Assembly (NCBI GenBank): GCA_965238155.1
Contig: OZ250175.1
Coordinates: 248,001-312,000 of the forward strand
From: BJGV01 sp964196335
GTDB taxonomy: Bacteria > Pseudomonadota > Gammaproteobacteria > Burkholderiales > Nitrosomonadaceae
Reading direction: 5' to 3'
Length of the DNA: 64,000 bases
Part shown: piece after piece, positions 45,831 to 54,354 of the stretch
How the letters are laid out: each line of letters begins with the position of its first letter
Position numbering within the stretch: position 1 is the first letter of the stretch
Notes under the pieces: generated by a model
What the model was told of the DNA's origin: nothing
Seen by the model: only the letters and a program-made list of their open reading frames with translations
Database searches by the model: none
Made by a program: the position numbers and the translations under genes

Positions 45831-46466
45831 ATGAATAAAGCAAATGGATGGATTTTACCTCTAAGATGGGTTGCTGTGCTGATATCAATGATGGCGCTGC
45901 CGGCCTATGGGCAACTAATGATTGGCCATATGGGCCATGGGGGGGGCGATGACTGTAATATAAAGTCAGGACCTATACCTCTAAACTACAGTGTCTATGA
46001 AAAACCAAAGGGACAACTTCCACCTACACACGCATTTTGTAAGCATGTGCCAAATATCGGTGAACATATTGTAACAGTAGACCTTCAGGGTTCTAAGTCT
46101 CGTGAAATACCAATTGGCATTCGTCTGGTCTTAGCAGAGGGGGGTCAAAATAAGACTGTTATGTCCACACCTGCACAACCATATCCGTCTGGGACTATTA
46201 CGTTTTTAGTAAATTTGAAAGAATTAGGCCAGTATAATCTGCTGCTAGAAACTGAAAAAAATGGCAAAATGAGTGCAGCGGTTACTCTTCCTTTACATGT
46301 AGGCGAAGGTGGTGGCCATGGCGGACACTCTGGCATTGATATGCTAGAAATTGCTCTGTTGCTGGGTGCAGGAGGAGGTATTGCTGTTTTTTTCTGGCTG
46401 CGCCGCAAACCGAGCAAAGTTACAGAGGAAAATACAGAAGAAGCCGCAGAAGAACCTCGTCAGTAA
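45831..46466 (+). CDS. Exported His/Gly-rich protein with C-terminal membrane anchor
   Basis: A 211-residue protein of unknown function. It has a signal peptide (1-27), a His/Met/Gly/Asp stretch right after it (LMIGHMGHGGGDDC, 29-42), an Ig- or cupredoxin-like beta domain (about 48-156) with Cys70 in HAFCKH, a second His-Gly cluster (157-167), one membrane segment (about 171-190) and an acidic cytosolic tail. The clusters suggest periplasmic copper or other metal binding. The architecture resembles PmoD/AmoD-type proteins, but I cannot confirm homology. GGAG precedes the ATG at 45831. It stands alone. Confidence 0.6.
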   Translation: MNKANGWILPLRWVAVLISMMALPAYGQLMIGHMGHGGGDDCNIKSGPIPLNYSVYEKPKGQLPPTHAFCKHVPNIGEHIVTVDLQGSKSREIPIGIRLVLAEGGQNKTVMSTPAQPYPSGTITFLVNLKELGQYNLLLETEKNGKMSAAVTLPLHVGEGGGHGGHSGIDMLEIALLLGAGGGIAVFFWLRRKPSKVTEENTEEAAEEPRQ

Positions 46467-46488
46467 CATCTGGAGTTTATTTACAAAC

Positions 46489-46530
46489 GCATCCACTTGA
46501 TATTAAACCTATTAAATTTTATTAGGATGC
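46489..46530. terminator. Possible terminator structure between convergent genes
   Basis: GCATCC (46489-46494) pairs with GGATGC (46525-46530), enclosing an imperfect AT-rich palindrome at 46508-46526. It follows the stop of the forward gene and faces the end of the reverse glutaredoxin-like gene. Confidence 0.35.
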
Positions 46531-46617
46531 ATTTGAAATTCAAATCAACTGTATTAATTTATCTGTAGTTTTTATAGTATTAATGTCCCTGTAGCGGAAA
46601 TTATCTTCTGGTAAAAA

Positions 46618-47127
46618 TTAGTCCGCTACAGAGTTACTTTTAGTGAATGATTTTGGTATAACAGAGCTCTTGGGATAACCAGCCAAATCAAGCGCATTGT
46701 TCCAGCTATTCCTCTCAAATCCTTTTAGGATATCTTTCCCGATAACCAGAACTGGTACAGCCAACTCTCCATTGGTAATTTTTTTTAAAGCTTCTTCATC
46801 TTTTGGATTTTTTTCGGGCTTTTTCTTAGAAAATGGAATTCCACGATTCACCAACAATTCTGTTGCATGGCTGCATGGCTCGCCACACTCACTACTATAT
46901 AAAATAACTGGAAAGTTTTTTACAGCCTGCTGCAGACTATAGGGCATTTGTGACTCTCCTGCCTGATTTCCTAATACTTTCTTCTGTATACTTTTTGCTG
47001 TGAGTGGTGGCGGAGTGTCGGTGTAATGTACCTTACCATTGTTATCAACCCAGCGATACATCTCCGCTGCACTAATAGTCTCTACCAGAAAAACTGGCAA
47101 AAGAAATAAGATATATTTAATTTTCAT
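46618..47127 (-). CDS. Exported DUF4124-glutaredoxin-like protein
   Basis: A 169-residue periplasmic protein: signal peptide (1-20, cleavage near TISA/AE), a DUF4124 segment (MYRWVDNNGKVHYTDTPPP) and a glutaredoxin/thioredoxin-like domain with a CGEPC active-site-like motif and cis-Pro region VPVLV. Two cysteines spaced by three residues (CxxxC) differ from the normal CxxC. The ATG at 47127 has AAGGAG upstream. It follows prlC by about 50 bases. A thiol-redox role is likely but the substrate is unknown. Confidence 0.8.
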   Translation of the reverse strand: MKIKYILFLLPVFLVETISAAEMYRWVDNNGKVHYTDTPPPLTAKSIQKKVLGNQAGESQMPYSLQQAVKNFPVILYSSECGEPCSHATELLVNRGIPFSKKKPEKNPKDEEALKKITNGELAVPVLVIGKDILKGFERNSWNNALDLAGYPKSSVIPKSFTKSNSVAD

Positions 47128-47177
47128 CAAATCTCTCCTTTCTACTTAACCTGCAAAATCGTTCTGTCACCGCTCGT

Positions 47178-49274
47178 TTATTTAGTTGCCATGCCACAAT
47201 GTTGTAACAACGCGTCTATTTTTGGCTCCCGCCCACGTAACGCTATGAATGATTCTAATGCCTTACGGCTCCCACCCACAGCAAGAATTTCATCACGAAA
47301 TAGAGTGCTGGTCTTCTCATTTATTACCCCTTCTGTACTTTCCTCAAACATACTATAAGCATCAGCAGATAATACTTCTGCCCATTTGTAACTATAATAA
47401 CCAGCCGCGTATCCGCCTGCGAAAATATGTGAAAAACTATTGGGAAAACGATTGAATTCTGGTGGAATGATAACTGCCACTTGCTTACGAATACTATCCA
47501 GTAACTCTAATACTGTCTTTCCTTCTTCCGGATTGAAATCGAAATGCAGGTGCATGTCAAACAGTGAAAATTCTATTTGGCGTAGAGTCTGCAGACCACT
47601 CTGAAAATTTTTTGCAGCAATCATTTTATCGAACATTTCCCGGGGAAGCGGCGCACCGCTATCAACATGCTGTGTCATGCCAGACAGCACATCCCATTCC
47701 CAGCAAAAATTTTCCATATACTGACTAGGCAGCTCCACTGCATCCCATTCCACTCCATTGATCCCGGAAACGCCTAGTTCTTCTACTTGAGTAAGTAAAT
47801 GATGCAAACCATGGCCAAATTCATGGAATAAGATTATGACTTCATCATGAGTGAAAAGTGCGGGTCGTATTTGACCATTAAGATTTACCGGTTTTGCAAA
47901 ATTACAATTAAGATATGCCACCGGAGTTTGAATATTATTTTCCTTATGCTCAATTCGCCTACGGGTAATAGCATCATCCATCCACGCACCACCTTGCTTA
48001 CCAGAGCGCGCGTACAGATCAATATAAAATTGTCCTATCAGTTTTCCATTAGTATCTTTGATGCTGAAAAATTTTACATTGGGGTGCCAAAACTGAAGGT
48101 CAGACTTCTCTTCTGATAAAGAAATGGTAATATGGTAAAGATTTTCAACAAGCCTGAACATACCCTCCAGTACTTTTGATTCAGGGAAATATTGTTTAAT
48201 TTCTTCATCAGAGAAAGCATAATGATCAACCCGCAGCTTCTCACTAACATATGCTAAATCCCATGATTCCAGGTTACTCAACCCAAGCTGATCAGAGGCA
48301 AACCGTTGCAGTTTCTCTAGATCACTCTTAGCATATGGCTTAGCTTTAACGGCCAGATCAGTTAGAAAGCCCAGAACTTGCTTAGGAGTTGAGGCCATTT
48401 TTGATGCCAGTGACACTTCAGCATAGCAGTCAAATCCGAGCAGCAGTGCTTCCTCTTTACGCAATTCAAGTATTTTTCTTATAAGCGGAGCGTTGTCCCA
48501 ATCAGTCTCACTACCAGAATAAAGCTCAGTTACTCCTGTTTCGCTAGCACGTGTAGAATAAGCATGGTACATTTTTCTGCGTAACTCTCGATCATCAGCA
48601 TACTGCATGATTGGCTGATAAGAGGGTGCATGCAACGTAAATTTCCAGCCAGAAACACCGTCCTTTTTAGCTGTTTCTTTTGCTGTTTGAAGTACATCAC
48701 CTGGAATACCAAATACTTCTTCTGCATTTTCTATATGCAACATAAAATTGTTAGTTGAATCCAGCAGGTTGTCGCTGAATCTTGAAGAAAGCGCAGATAG
48801 TTCTTCCTGAATATTAAGGAAGCGTTTCTTTTGCCCAGACTCTAGCTCTGCACCACCCAGTTGAAAGTCTCGTAACTCATTTTCAACTATCATTTTTTGG
48901 GCACAGCTAAGGTTCTTAAATTCACCACTATTGTGAAGTTTTTTGAATTTCTCATACAATGCCTGATTTTGTGTCAGCCCAGCGTAGTATTTTGTAACTA
49001 TTGGTAAATTAGTGTTATATGCCTCACGCAATTCCGGACTATTCATTACCGCATTTAAATGCGACACCTGGCCCCAGGCACGTGATAGTTGTTCATGTAC
49101 ATCTGTCATTGGCTGTACAAAATTCTGCCAGGTTGGTTCAGCAGAATCACTAAGAACCATTTCAACAATTGAACAGCCACGATCCAATAGCTCTTTTACA
49201 GCCGGGGAAATGTGTCTGGTTTCAATATCAGAAAAGCGTGGTAGCTCAGAAAAGTTAAGCAATGGGTTAGTCAT
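47178..49274 (-). CDS. prlC: Oligopeptidase A (M3 family)
   Basis: A cytosolic zinc metallopeptidase that degrades signal peptides and short peptides. The 698-residue product has the M3 signature FHEFGHGLHHLL with the HExxH zinc site, and a downstream glutamate region (GINGVEWDAVELPSQ). The N-terminal LLNFSELPRFSDI is typical. It follows pyrC' by 50 bases in the reverse run from algH. Confidence 0.95.
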   Translation of the reverse strand: MTNPLLNFSELPRFSDIETRHISPAVKELLDRGCSIVEMVLSDSAEPTWQNFVQPMTDVHEQLSRAWGQVSHLNAVMNSPELREAYNTNLPIVTKYYAGLTQNQALYEKFKKLHNSGEFKNLSCAQKMIVENELRDFQLGGAELESGQKKRFLNIQEELSALSSRFSDNLLDSTNNFMLHIENAEEVFGIPGDVLQTAKETAKKDGVSGWKFTLHAPSYQPIMQYADDRELRRKMYHAYSTRASETGVTELYSGSETDWDNAPLIRKILELRKEEALLLGFDCYAEVSLASKMASTPKQVLGFLTDLAVKAKPYAKSDLEKLQRFASDQLGLSNLESWDLAYVSEKLRVDHYAFSDEEIKQYFPESKVLEGMFRLVENLYHITISLSEEKSDLQFWHPNVKFFSIKDTNGKLIGQFYIDLYARSGKQGGAWMDDAITRRRIEHKENNIQTPVAYLNCNFAKPVNLNGQIRPALFTHDEVIILFHEFGHGLHHLLTQVEELGVSGINGVEWDAVELPSQYMENFCWEWDVLSGMTQHVDSGAPLPREMFDKMIAAKNFQSGLQTLRQIEFSLFDMHLHFDFNPEEGKTVLELLDSIRKQVAVIIPPEFNRFPNSFSHIFAGGYAAGYYSYKWAEVLSADAYSMFEESTEGVINEKTSTLFRDEILAVGGSRKALESFIALRGREPKIDALLQHCGMATK

Positions 49275-49324
49275 ATTGATCTAGAAATAGTTACTACACA
49301 TAAATACTTATCTCGAATTAAAGC

Positions 49325-50599
49325 TTAATCCTCGTATACGATGATGCCATCCGCCAAAGTGTACTTTACCTTTCCCTGCAATTCCATACCAAGAAACGGC
49401 GTATTCTTACCTTGGCTTTTAAGTATCGGAGCCTCAACTCTCCAATGTTGATCCGGATCAAAAATACACAAATCAGCGGCTGTGCCTACAGACAAATCGC
49501 CGGCCTCCACGCCAAGTATTCTGGCTGGTTCTGAAGTGATTTTAGCCACTGCCACAGCAAGAGGGATATTTATTTCTTCCGCCCATTTTAATACAAGCGA
49601 TAACAATAATTCTAAGCAGGTAGCTCCAGCCTCAGACTCACCAAAAGGCAGTAGTTTTGCGTCTTCATCAACCGGAGCATGATCAGAACATACTGCATCT
49701 ATAGTGCCATCGACTAAACCAGCACGTAATGCATCCCGATCGCTTATACCTCTCAGTGGCGGAACAAGATGACAGTTAGAATCAAAAAAACAAATATCCA
49801 TTTCTGAAAGATGTATGTGGTTGGCCGCTACATCACAAGTAATAGGCAAACCTTGCTGTCTTGCAGCTCTCACCATAGCCACCCCTTCTGCACTGGAAAC
49901 CCGGCATAGATGAATCTTAGCACCGGTTTCTCTTGCTATTAAAACAATTTTCGACAGCGCTATTGTTTCAGCACAAACAGGGATCGCCGGTAAACCTAAA
50001 CGGGTCGCCACTTCACCATCATGAGCCACTCCACTATCAGCAATACTGGCATCCTCAGGACGTAACCAAACTCTAAAACCAAAAGTAGAAGCATACTGCA
50101 TTGCCCGCATCATCACTCGTGTATCGGGCAACAACTTATCAGCTTGACTAAATGCAATACAGCCAGCATCTTGCAATTCAGCCATTTCCGTCAATCGCTC
50201 TCCTTTCAAACCTTGTGTCAGAGCACCAATAGGGTAAACATGAGCCTGATTCAGGCTTTTGGCACGATGCTTTAACATCTCAACCAGACCTGGTTCATCT
50301 AGCGTCGGATCAGTATCAGGAGGACATGCGAGGCTAGTGACCCCCCCAGCGACCGCCGCCCTCATTTCGGATTCAAGTGTAGCCTTATATTCAAGCCCTG
50401 GCTCACGTAACCGTACTGATAAATCCACAAGACCAGGACATACCACTAACCCCCCGGCATTTATAACGTGATTGGCCTGAAAAGAATCGGGCTCAGCACC
50501 TATAGCAACAATCTTTCCGGCGATGATATACACATCATTTACGGCATCCATACCGTTTTTAGGATCAATTACCCGCCCATTTTTAATAAGGATTCTCAT
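49325..50599 (-). CDS. Non-catalytic dihydroorotase-like subunit (PyrC'/PyrX)
   Basis: A 424-residue amidohydrolase-fold protein next to pyrB. The metal-binding HxH of active dihydroorotases is replaced: DLSVRLREPG has Ser61 and Arg63 where histidines belong. The other two metal histidines are also changed (WLRPED and LCRVSS), while the DHAP segment remains. Such proteins act as structural partners of dodecameric aspartate transcarbamoylase in proteobacteria. An active dihydroorotase is therefore expected elsewhere in the genome. It follows pyrB by 77 bases. The label dihydroorotase alone would be misleading. Confidence 0.9.
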   Translation of the reverse strand: MRILIKNGRVIDPKNGMDAVNDVYIIAGKIVAIGAEPDSFQANHVINAGGLVVCPGLVDLSVRLREPGLEYKATLESEMRAAVAGGVTSLACPPDTDPTLDEPGLVEMLKHRAKSLNQAHVYPIGALTQGLKGERLTEMAELQDAGCIAFSQADKLLPDTRVMMRAMQYASTFGFRVWLRPEDASIADSGVAHDGEVATRLGLPAIPVCAETIALSKIVLIARETGAKIHLCRVSSAEGVAMVRAARQQGLPITCDVAANHIHLSEMDICFFDSNCHLVPPLRGISDRDALRAGLVDGTIDAVCSDHAPVDEDAKLLPFGESEAGATCLELLLSLVLKWAEEINIPLAVAVAKITSEPARILGVEAGDLSVGTAADLCIFDPDQHWRVEAPILKSQGKNTPFLGMELQGKVKYTLADGIIVYED

Positions 50600-50676
50600 A
50601 TAATTCTATTTTAATTCTGTAACAAAACTGAAGCCACTCTACACATTATGCGAAAAGTTTCCTTTTATTAATAAAT

Positions 50677-51624
50677 TCAATTTCCTGCCAAAATTGTCAT
50701 GACCGCCATCCGTACCGCAATGCCAAAAGTTACCTGTGGAAGAATTACCGATTGTTTTCCGTCAGCTACAGCTGAGTCGATCTCAATACCACGGTTCATT
50801 GGACCAGGATGCATGACGATAGCGTCATGTTTGGCTAAGGCTAGTTTTTCCTGTGTAAGCCCGTAATGCTTAAAATATTCCTCAGCACTAGGGAGACGCG
50901 CACTCAACATACGCTCATTTTGTAAACGCAACATTAATAAAACATCTACGTCTTTAAGTCCCTGCTCCATGTCGTGATATACGTGTACACCAAGACGCTC
51001 AACTTTAGTTGGTAACAGGGTTTTAGGTGAGATTACCCGTACTTCAGGTACGCCCAGAGTAGTTAGCGCATGAATTTGTGAGCGAGCAACTCTTGAGTGC
51101 AAAATATCGCCAACAATGGCCACACGTAAATTATGAAAATCACATTTATAACGGCGAATAGTGAACATATCTAACAATGCTTGTGTCGGATGTGCATGAC
51201 GTCCGTCACCAGCATTTATGACGTGAATTTCAGGACGCACATGGCGCGCTATCAAATGAGCTGCTCCACTTTGTGAATGTCTCACAATGAACATATCAGC
51301 GTGCATTGCAGAAAGATTATTCACCGTGTCCAGCATTGTCTCTCCCTTAGACTGAGAGGAAGCAGCAATATTAAGGTTCACCACATCTGCTGACAATCGC
51401 TTAGCAGCAATTTCAAATGTGGTACGAGTACGAGTACTAGGTTCAAAAAAAAGATTGAATATAGACTTACCTCTGAGCAATGGTACTTTCTTAATATCAC
51501 GCTCAGTAACACCGACAAATGATTCTGCTGTATCAAGTATTTTTAATAAAATGGGGGCAGGAAGCCCCTCGGTAGTAAGGAGATGTTGTAATTCACCACT
51601 CTCATTTAACTGAGGGTTATTCAT
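50677..51624 (-). CDS. pyrB: Aspartate carbamoyltransferase catalytic subunit
   Basis: Condenses carbamoyl phosphate with aspartate in pyrimidine synthesis. The 315-residue product has the carbamoyl-phosphate motif FEPSTRTRTTFE, the HPTQALLD block and the aspartate-side LRLQNER. It shares one base with the end of pyrR and is followed by pyrC', the arrangement of the class with a PyrC' partner. No pyrI is present. Confidence 0.97.
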   Translation of the reverse strand: MNNPQLNESGELQHLLTTEGLPAPILLKILDTAESFVGVTERDIKKVPLLRGKSIFNLFFEPSTRTRTTFEIAAKRLSADVVNLNIAASSQSKGETMLDTVNNLSAMHADMFIVRHSQSGAAHLIARHVRPEIHVINAGDGRHAHPTQALLDMFTIRRYKCDFHNLRVAIVGDILHSRVARSQIHALTTLGVPEVRVISPKTLLPTKVERLGVHVYHDMEQGLKDVDVLLMLRLQNERMLSARLPSAEEYFKHYGLTQEKLALAKHDAIVMHPGPMNRGIEIDSAVADGKQSVILPQVTFGIAVRMAVMTILAGN

Positions 51625-52130
51625 TATTCTGGAGATGTTTTGTCATATAAACTCAGACTAAGTTTTCCATTATTTCCCTGCTCTAAAGCCAACATTTTAT
51701 CCTCCGGCAAAACAATATCTGCTCCAACATAATTGGCTGCAATGGGCATCTCTCTCTCACCCCGGTCTACCAGAGCGGCAAGGCGGATGCTGGCAGGTCG
51801 CCCATAGTCAAATAATTCATTGATTGCAGCACGAATAGTGCGCCCAGTGTAGAGCACATCATCTATTAATATTATATGGCGACCCTCCACTTCGAACGGG
51901 ATATTTGAAGGCCTGACCTGGGGATGCAGACCAATTTCACGAAAATCGTCACGGTAAAATGAAACATCTAGTGCCCCCAGAGGGAGTGTACACTCCAAAT
52001 CTTGCTGTAATCGCTCTGCTAACCAAACTCCACCTGTATAAATACCAACTAACACGGTGTTTTTGGTAACATCTGACCGCATTTTATCAGTCAGGTCAGC
52101 CAGCAACTGTTCAGCATCAGGTAAGTTCAT
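51624..52130 (-). CDS. pyrR: PyrR, pyrimidine regulatory protein / uracil phosphoribosyltransferase
   Basis: A 168-residue PRPP-binding protein with the PyrR signature HIILIDDVLYTGRTIRAAI. In firmicutes PyrR binds pyr leader RNA; in proteobacteria its regulatory role is less clear. The ATG at 52130 was used; a TTG at 52142 would add four residues. It overlaps ruvX by 14 bases and pyrB by one. No PyrR-type RNA anti-antiterminator was recognised. Confidence 0.93.
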   Translation of the reverse strand: MNLPDAEQLLADLTDKMRSDVTKNTVLVGIYTGGVWLAERLQQDLECTLPLGALDVSFYRDDFREIGLHPQVRPSNIPFEVEGRHIILIDDVLYTGRTIRAAINELFDYGRPASIRLAALVDRGEREMPIAANYVGADIVLPEDKMLALEQGNNGKLSLSLYDKTSPE

Positions 52131-52599
52131 TTTGTCTGTCAAAATATGATTGCAATATTTGTTGAGCCGCTACTTGATCAATAACAAGCTTTTGTTTTTT
52201 CCCCTTAACCCCTGCTTCTCTCAATCCCATACTTGCAGTAACTGAAGTATATCGTTCATCCACAAGCTTAGTACTAATCCCAAAACGCCCTTCTAAGCGC
52301 CGTGCAAAACGCTTACTCAAGCGTGTTAGTTTGTGGTCAGTACCGTCAGAATGAACAGGCAGCCCCACTATTAACTGTACCGGTTCCCATTCTTCAATTA
52401 ATTTAGTGATGGCATCAAAGCGGCTTTTAGTGGCTTCTTCACTTACTGTAATGAGTGGATGAGCTAAACCTAGCTCTAATTCACCAACCGCTACACCAAT
52501 ACGCTTCTCGCCAAAATCAAAAGCCAGAACAGTTCCAACAGAGGACTCTGCGTTAAATGCCAGATTCGCTGACTTTGTATGAACAATATGGCTAATCAT
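52117..52599 (-). CDS. ruvX: RuvX/YqgF Holliday junction resolvase-like protein
   Basis: A 160-residue RNase H-fold protein, also linked to pre-16S rRNA 5' processing. The first catalytic Asp lies in LAFDFGEKRIGVAVG, followed by IVGLPVHSDG and VDERYTSVTA. The start is about 24 residues longer than minimal, beginning MISHIVHTK; a later internal start is possible. It lies between algH and pyrR. Confidence 0.93.
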   Translation of the reverse strand: MISHIVHTKSANLAFNAESSVGTVLAFDFGEKRIGVAVGELELGLAHPLITVSEEATKSRFDAITKLIEEWEPVQLIVGLPVHSDGTDHKLTRLSKRFARRLEGRFGISTKLVDERYTSVTASMGLREAGVKGKKQKLVIDQVAAQQILQSYFDRQNELT

Positions 52600-52617
52600 T
52601 AAATAAATATATTGCTC

Positions 52618-53178
52618 TTAAGCATGCCCTGCCTCACCTGATAAGCTGGAAAAATCTATGCCAAGCATTCGCATAGCTGCAGGTAATCGTTCATCCGGTG
52701 ATAGCTCAAACATTATGCTGGGTGAAGCCGTAACTGTAAGCCAGGCATTCTGGGCCAGCTCATGCTCAATCTGACCTGGTGCCCACCCTGAATATCCTAG
52801 TGTAACCAGTACTTTTTCCGGACCTTCTCCGTTAGCAATTGCCTGCAGAATATCAAGCGAAGTTGTAAGCCCTAATTCATGATTTGCTGTTAGCGTGGCC
52901 TGCCAGTCGCCAGCTGGCTGATGTAGTACAAAACCACGATCTAGCTGAACCGGTCCCCCAAACAATACAGGCAACCCTTTACGATCTGAATTGTCACAAG
53001 GAATTTCAAGCTGATCAAACAAGTTTTCCAAAGTCAAGTCTACAGCACGGTTTATTACTATACCTAGTGCGCCTTGCTCATTGTGCTCACAGATATAAGT
53101 AAGCGTCTTGGAAAAACAAGTATCTGCCATGGCCGGCATGGCAATCAAAAAATGATGGGTCAGATTAATGCTTTGCAT
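52618..53178 (-). CDS. algH: YqgE/AlgH family protein
   Basis: A 186-residue DUF179 protein of unknown biochemical function. It has the family blocks HHFLIAMPAMADTCFSKTLTYICEH, GALGIVINR, LFGGPVQLDRGFVLH and GYSGWAPGQIEHEL. It is the first gene of algH-ruvX-pyrR-pyrB-pyrC'-prlC, conserved in betaproteobacteria. Confidence 0.94.
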   Translation of the reverse strand: MQSINLTHHFLIAMPAMADTCFSKTLTYICEHNEQGALGIVINRAVDLTLENLFDQLEIPCDNSDRKGLPVLFGGPVQLDRGFVLHQPAGDWQATLTANHELGLTTSLDILQAIANGEGPEKVLVTLGYSGWAPGQIEHELAQNAWLTVTASPSIMFELSPDERLPAAMRMLGIDFSSLSGEAGHA

Positions 53179-53258
53179 GGATAAATTATTACCATACCCT
53201 CTATTGTAAACTGGTTACCGCTTCCCTACAATTCTCCCTGCGCACAAAAATCATACAC

Positions 53259-53274
53259 GCTGTTTATAGACAGC
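53259..53274. repeat. Small inverted repeat upstream of HprK-related kinase
   Basis: GCTGT and ACAGC flank TTATAG. It lies in the 255-base divergent gap between algH and the kinase gene. It may be an operator. No CRP-type box like that of the Tat-signal gene is present here. Confidence 0.25.
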
Positions 53275-53433
53275 CGATACTAGATCATATGAAACACGAC
53301 AAATAATAACTTACAACTAAATTGACTACTTACAGTATTGCGCTACTTTGAATCGAGAGCTAAGCTTTAGTATTCGTCATAGCTCTGCATATAGCTCCAA
53401 TTCCGACTTACGACTAGTTCCACAAGGTGCCCT

Positions 53434-54354
53434 ATGAATATATCGACATTAGCTCTCCCAGAATTAGGAGATCAGCTAAGAGATACCGGGATATTTCTCC
53501 AAACCGGCACTTTCATTACTCATTTGAAAACCGCGATCCCCGGCGTAGCTAAAGGAATCAGGCTGCTTTATGCTGATTACCCATTAATTAAGCATCTAGA
53601 TTTTGCAGACTTCCATGTTTCACTCACATATCCTCGTAACCTGAGGCGTTGGCTGAAACCCCAAGTTCAGTTCTTATTTGATGGCAAGCCCCCGTTTAAA
53701 CCACTACCAGCTGACCAAGCCTTTCCTATGCTTGAATGGGGACTAAATTGGTGTGTGTCTAGCCATGCCAATCACTATTTAATCATCCATGCTGCAGTGA
53801 TTGAAAAAAATGGTTATGCTGCTGTTTTGCCTGCTCCGCCAGGCTCTGGGAAAAGTACCCTCTGTGCAGCATTGGTATGTCGTGGCTGGAGGTTACTATC
53901 CGACGAACTTACTTTGATACAAATCAGGGGCGGAAAAATTATCCCTCTGCCAAGACCGATCAGTTTAAAAAATCAATCTATTGATATAATTAAAAACTAC
54001 GCACCTGATACCATCCTAAGTCAAAAAATTAGCGATACAATAAAGGGTACGGTTGCCCACATGAAGCCACCAACAGACAGCATTATCCGTTCAGATGAAG
54101 CGGCTAAGGCAGCTTGGGTGATTTTTCCTAAATATCAGTCAGGAACACCTGCCAGCCTGAAAAAGTTATCTCAATCCCGTGCATTTATTCGGATTGCTGA
54201 TAATGCCTTTAATTACAGCCTTCTCGGGGTAAAAGGATATGAAACTTTGGTCGGAGTAGTTGGTGCATCACAATGTTACGATTTTACATACAGTTCTTTG
54301 GATGATGCCATTGAAACTTTTTCAACACTAAAGCCACAGGTCTCCTCAAAGTGA
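53434..54354 (+). CDS. HprK-related kinase A
   Basis: A 306-residue P-loop protein of the HPr-rel-A system, related to HPr kinase/phosphorylase. The P-loop is APPGSGKST (134-142), His119 lies in the preceding strand (IIHAAVI), and GWRLLSDELT (151-160) matches the Mg/phosphate region of HprK. The N-terminal 110 residues are specific to this branch. Its target is not known; HPr-type proteins are not in the window. AAGGTG lies just upstream of the ATG. It overlaps the following nucleotidyltransferase gene by four bases. Confidence 0.85.
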   Translation: MNISTLALPELGDQLRDTGIFLQTGTFITHLKTAIPGVAKGIRLLYADYPLIKHLDFADFHVSLTYPRNLRRWLKPQVQFLFDGKPPFKPLPADQAFPMLEWGLNWCVSSHANHYLIIHAAVIEKNGYAAVLPAPPGSGKSTLCAALVCRGWRLLSDELTLIQIRGGKIIPLPRPISLKNQSIDIIKNYAPDTILSQKISDTIKGTVAHMKPPTDSIIRSDEAAKAAWVIFPKYQSGTPASLKKLSQSRAFIRIADNAFNYSLLGVKGYETLVGVVGASQCYDFTYSSLDDAIETFSTLKPQVSSK

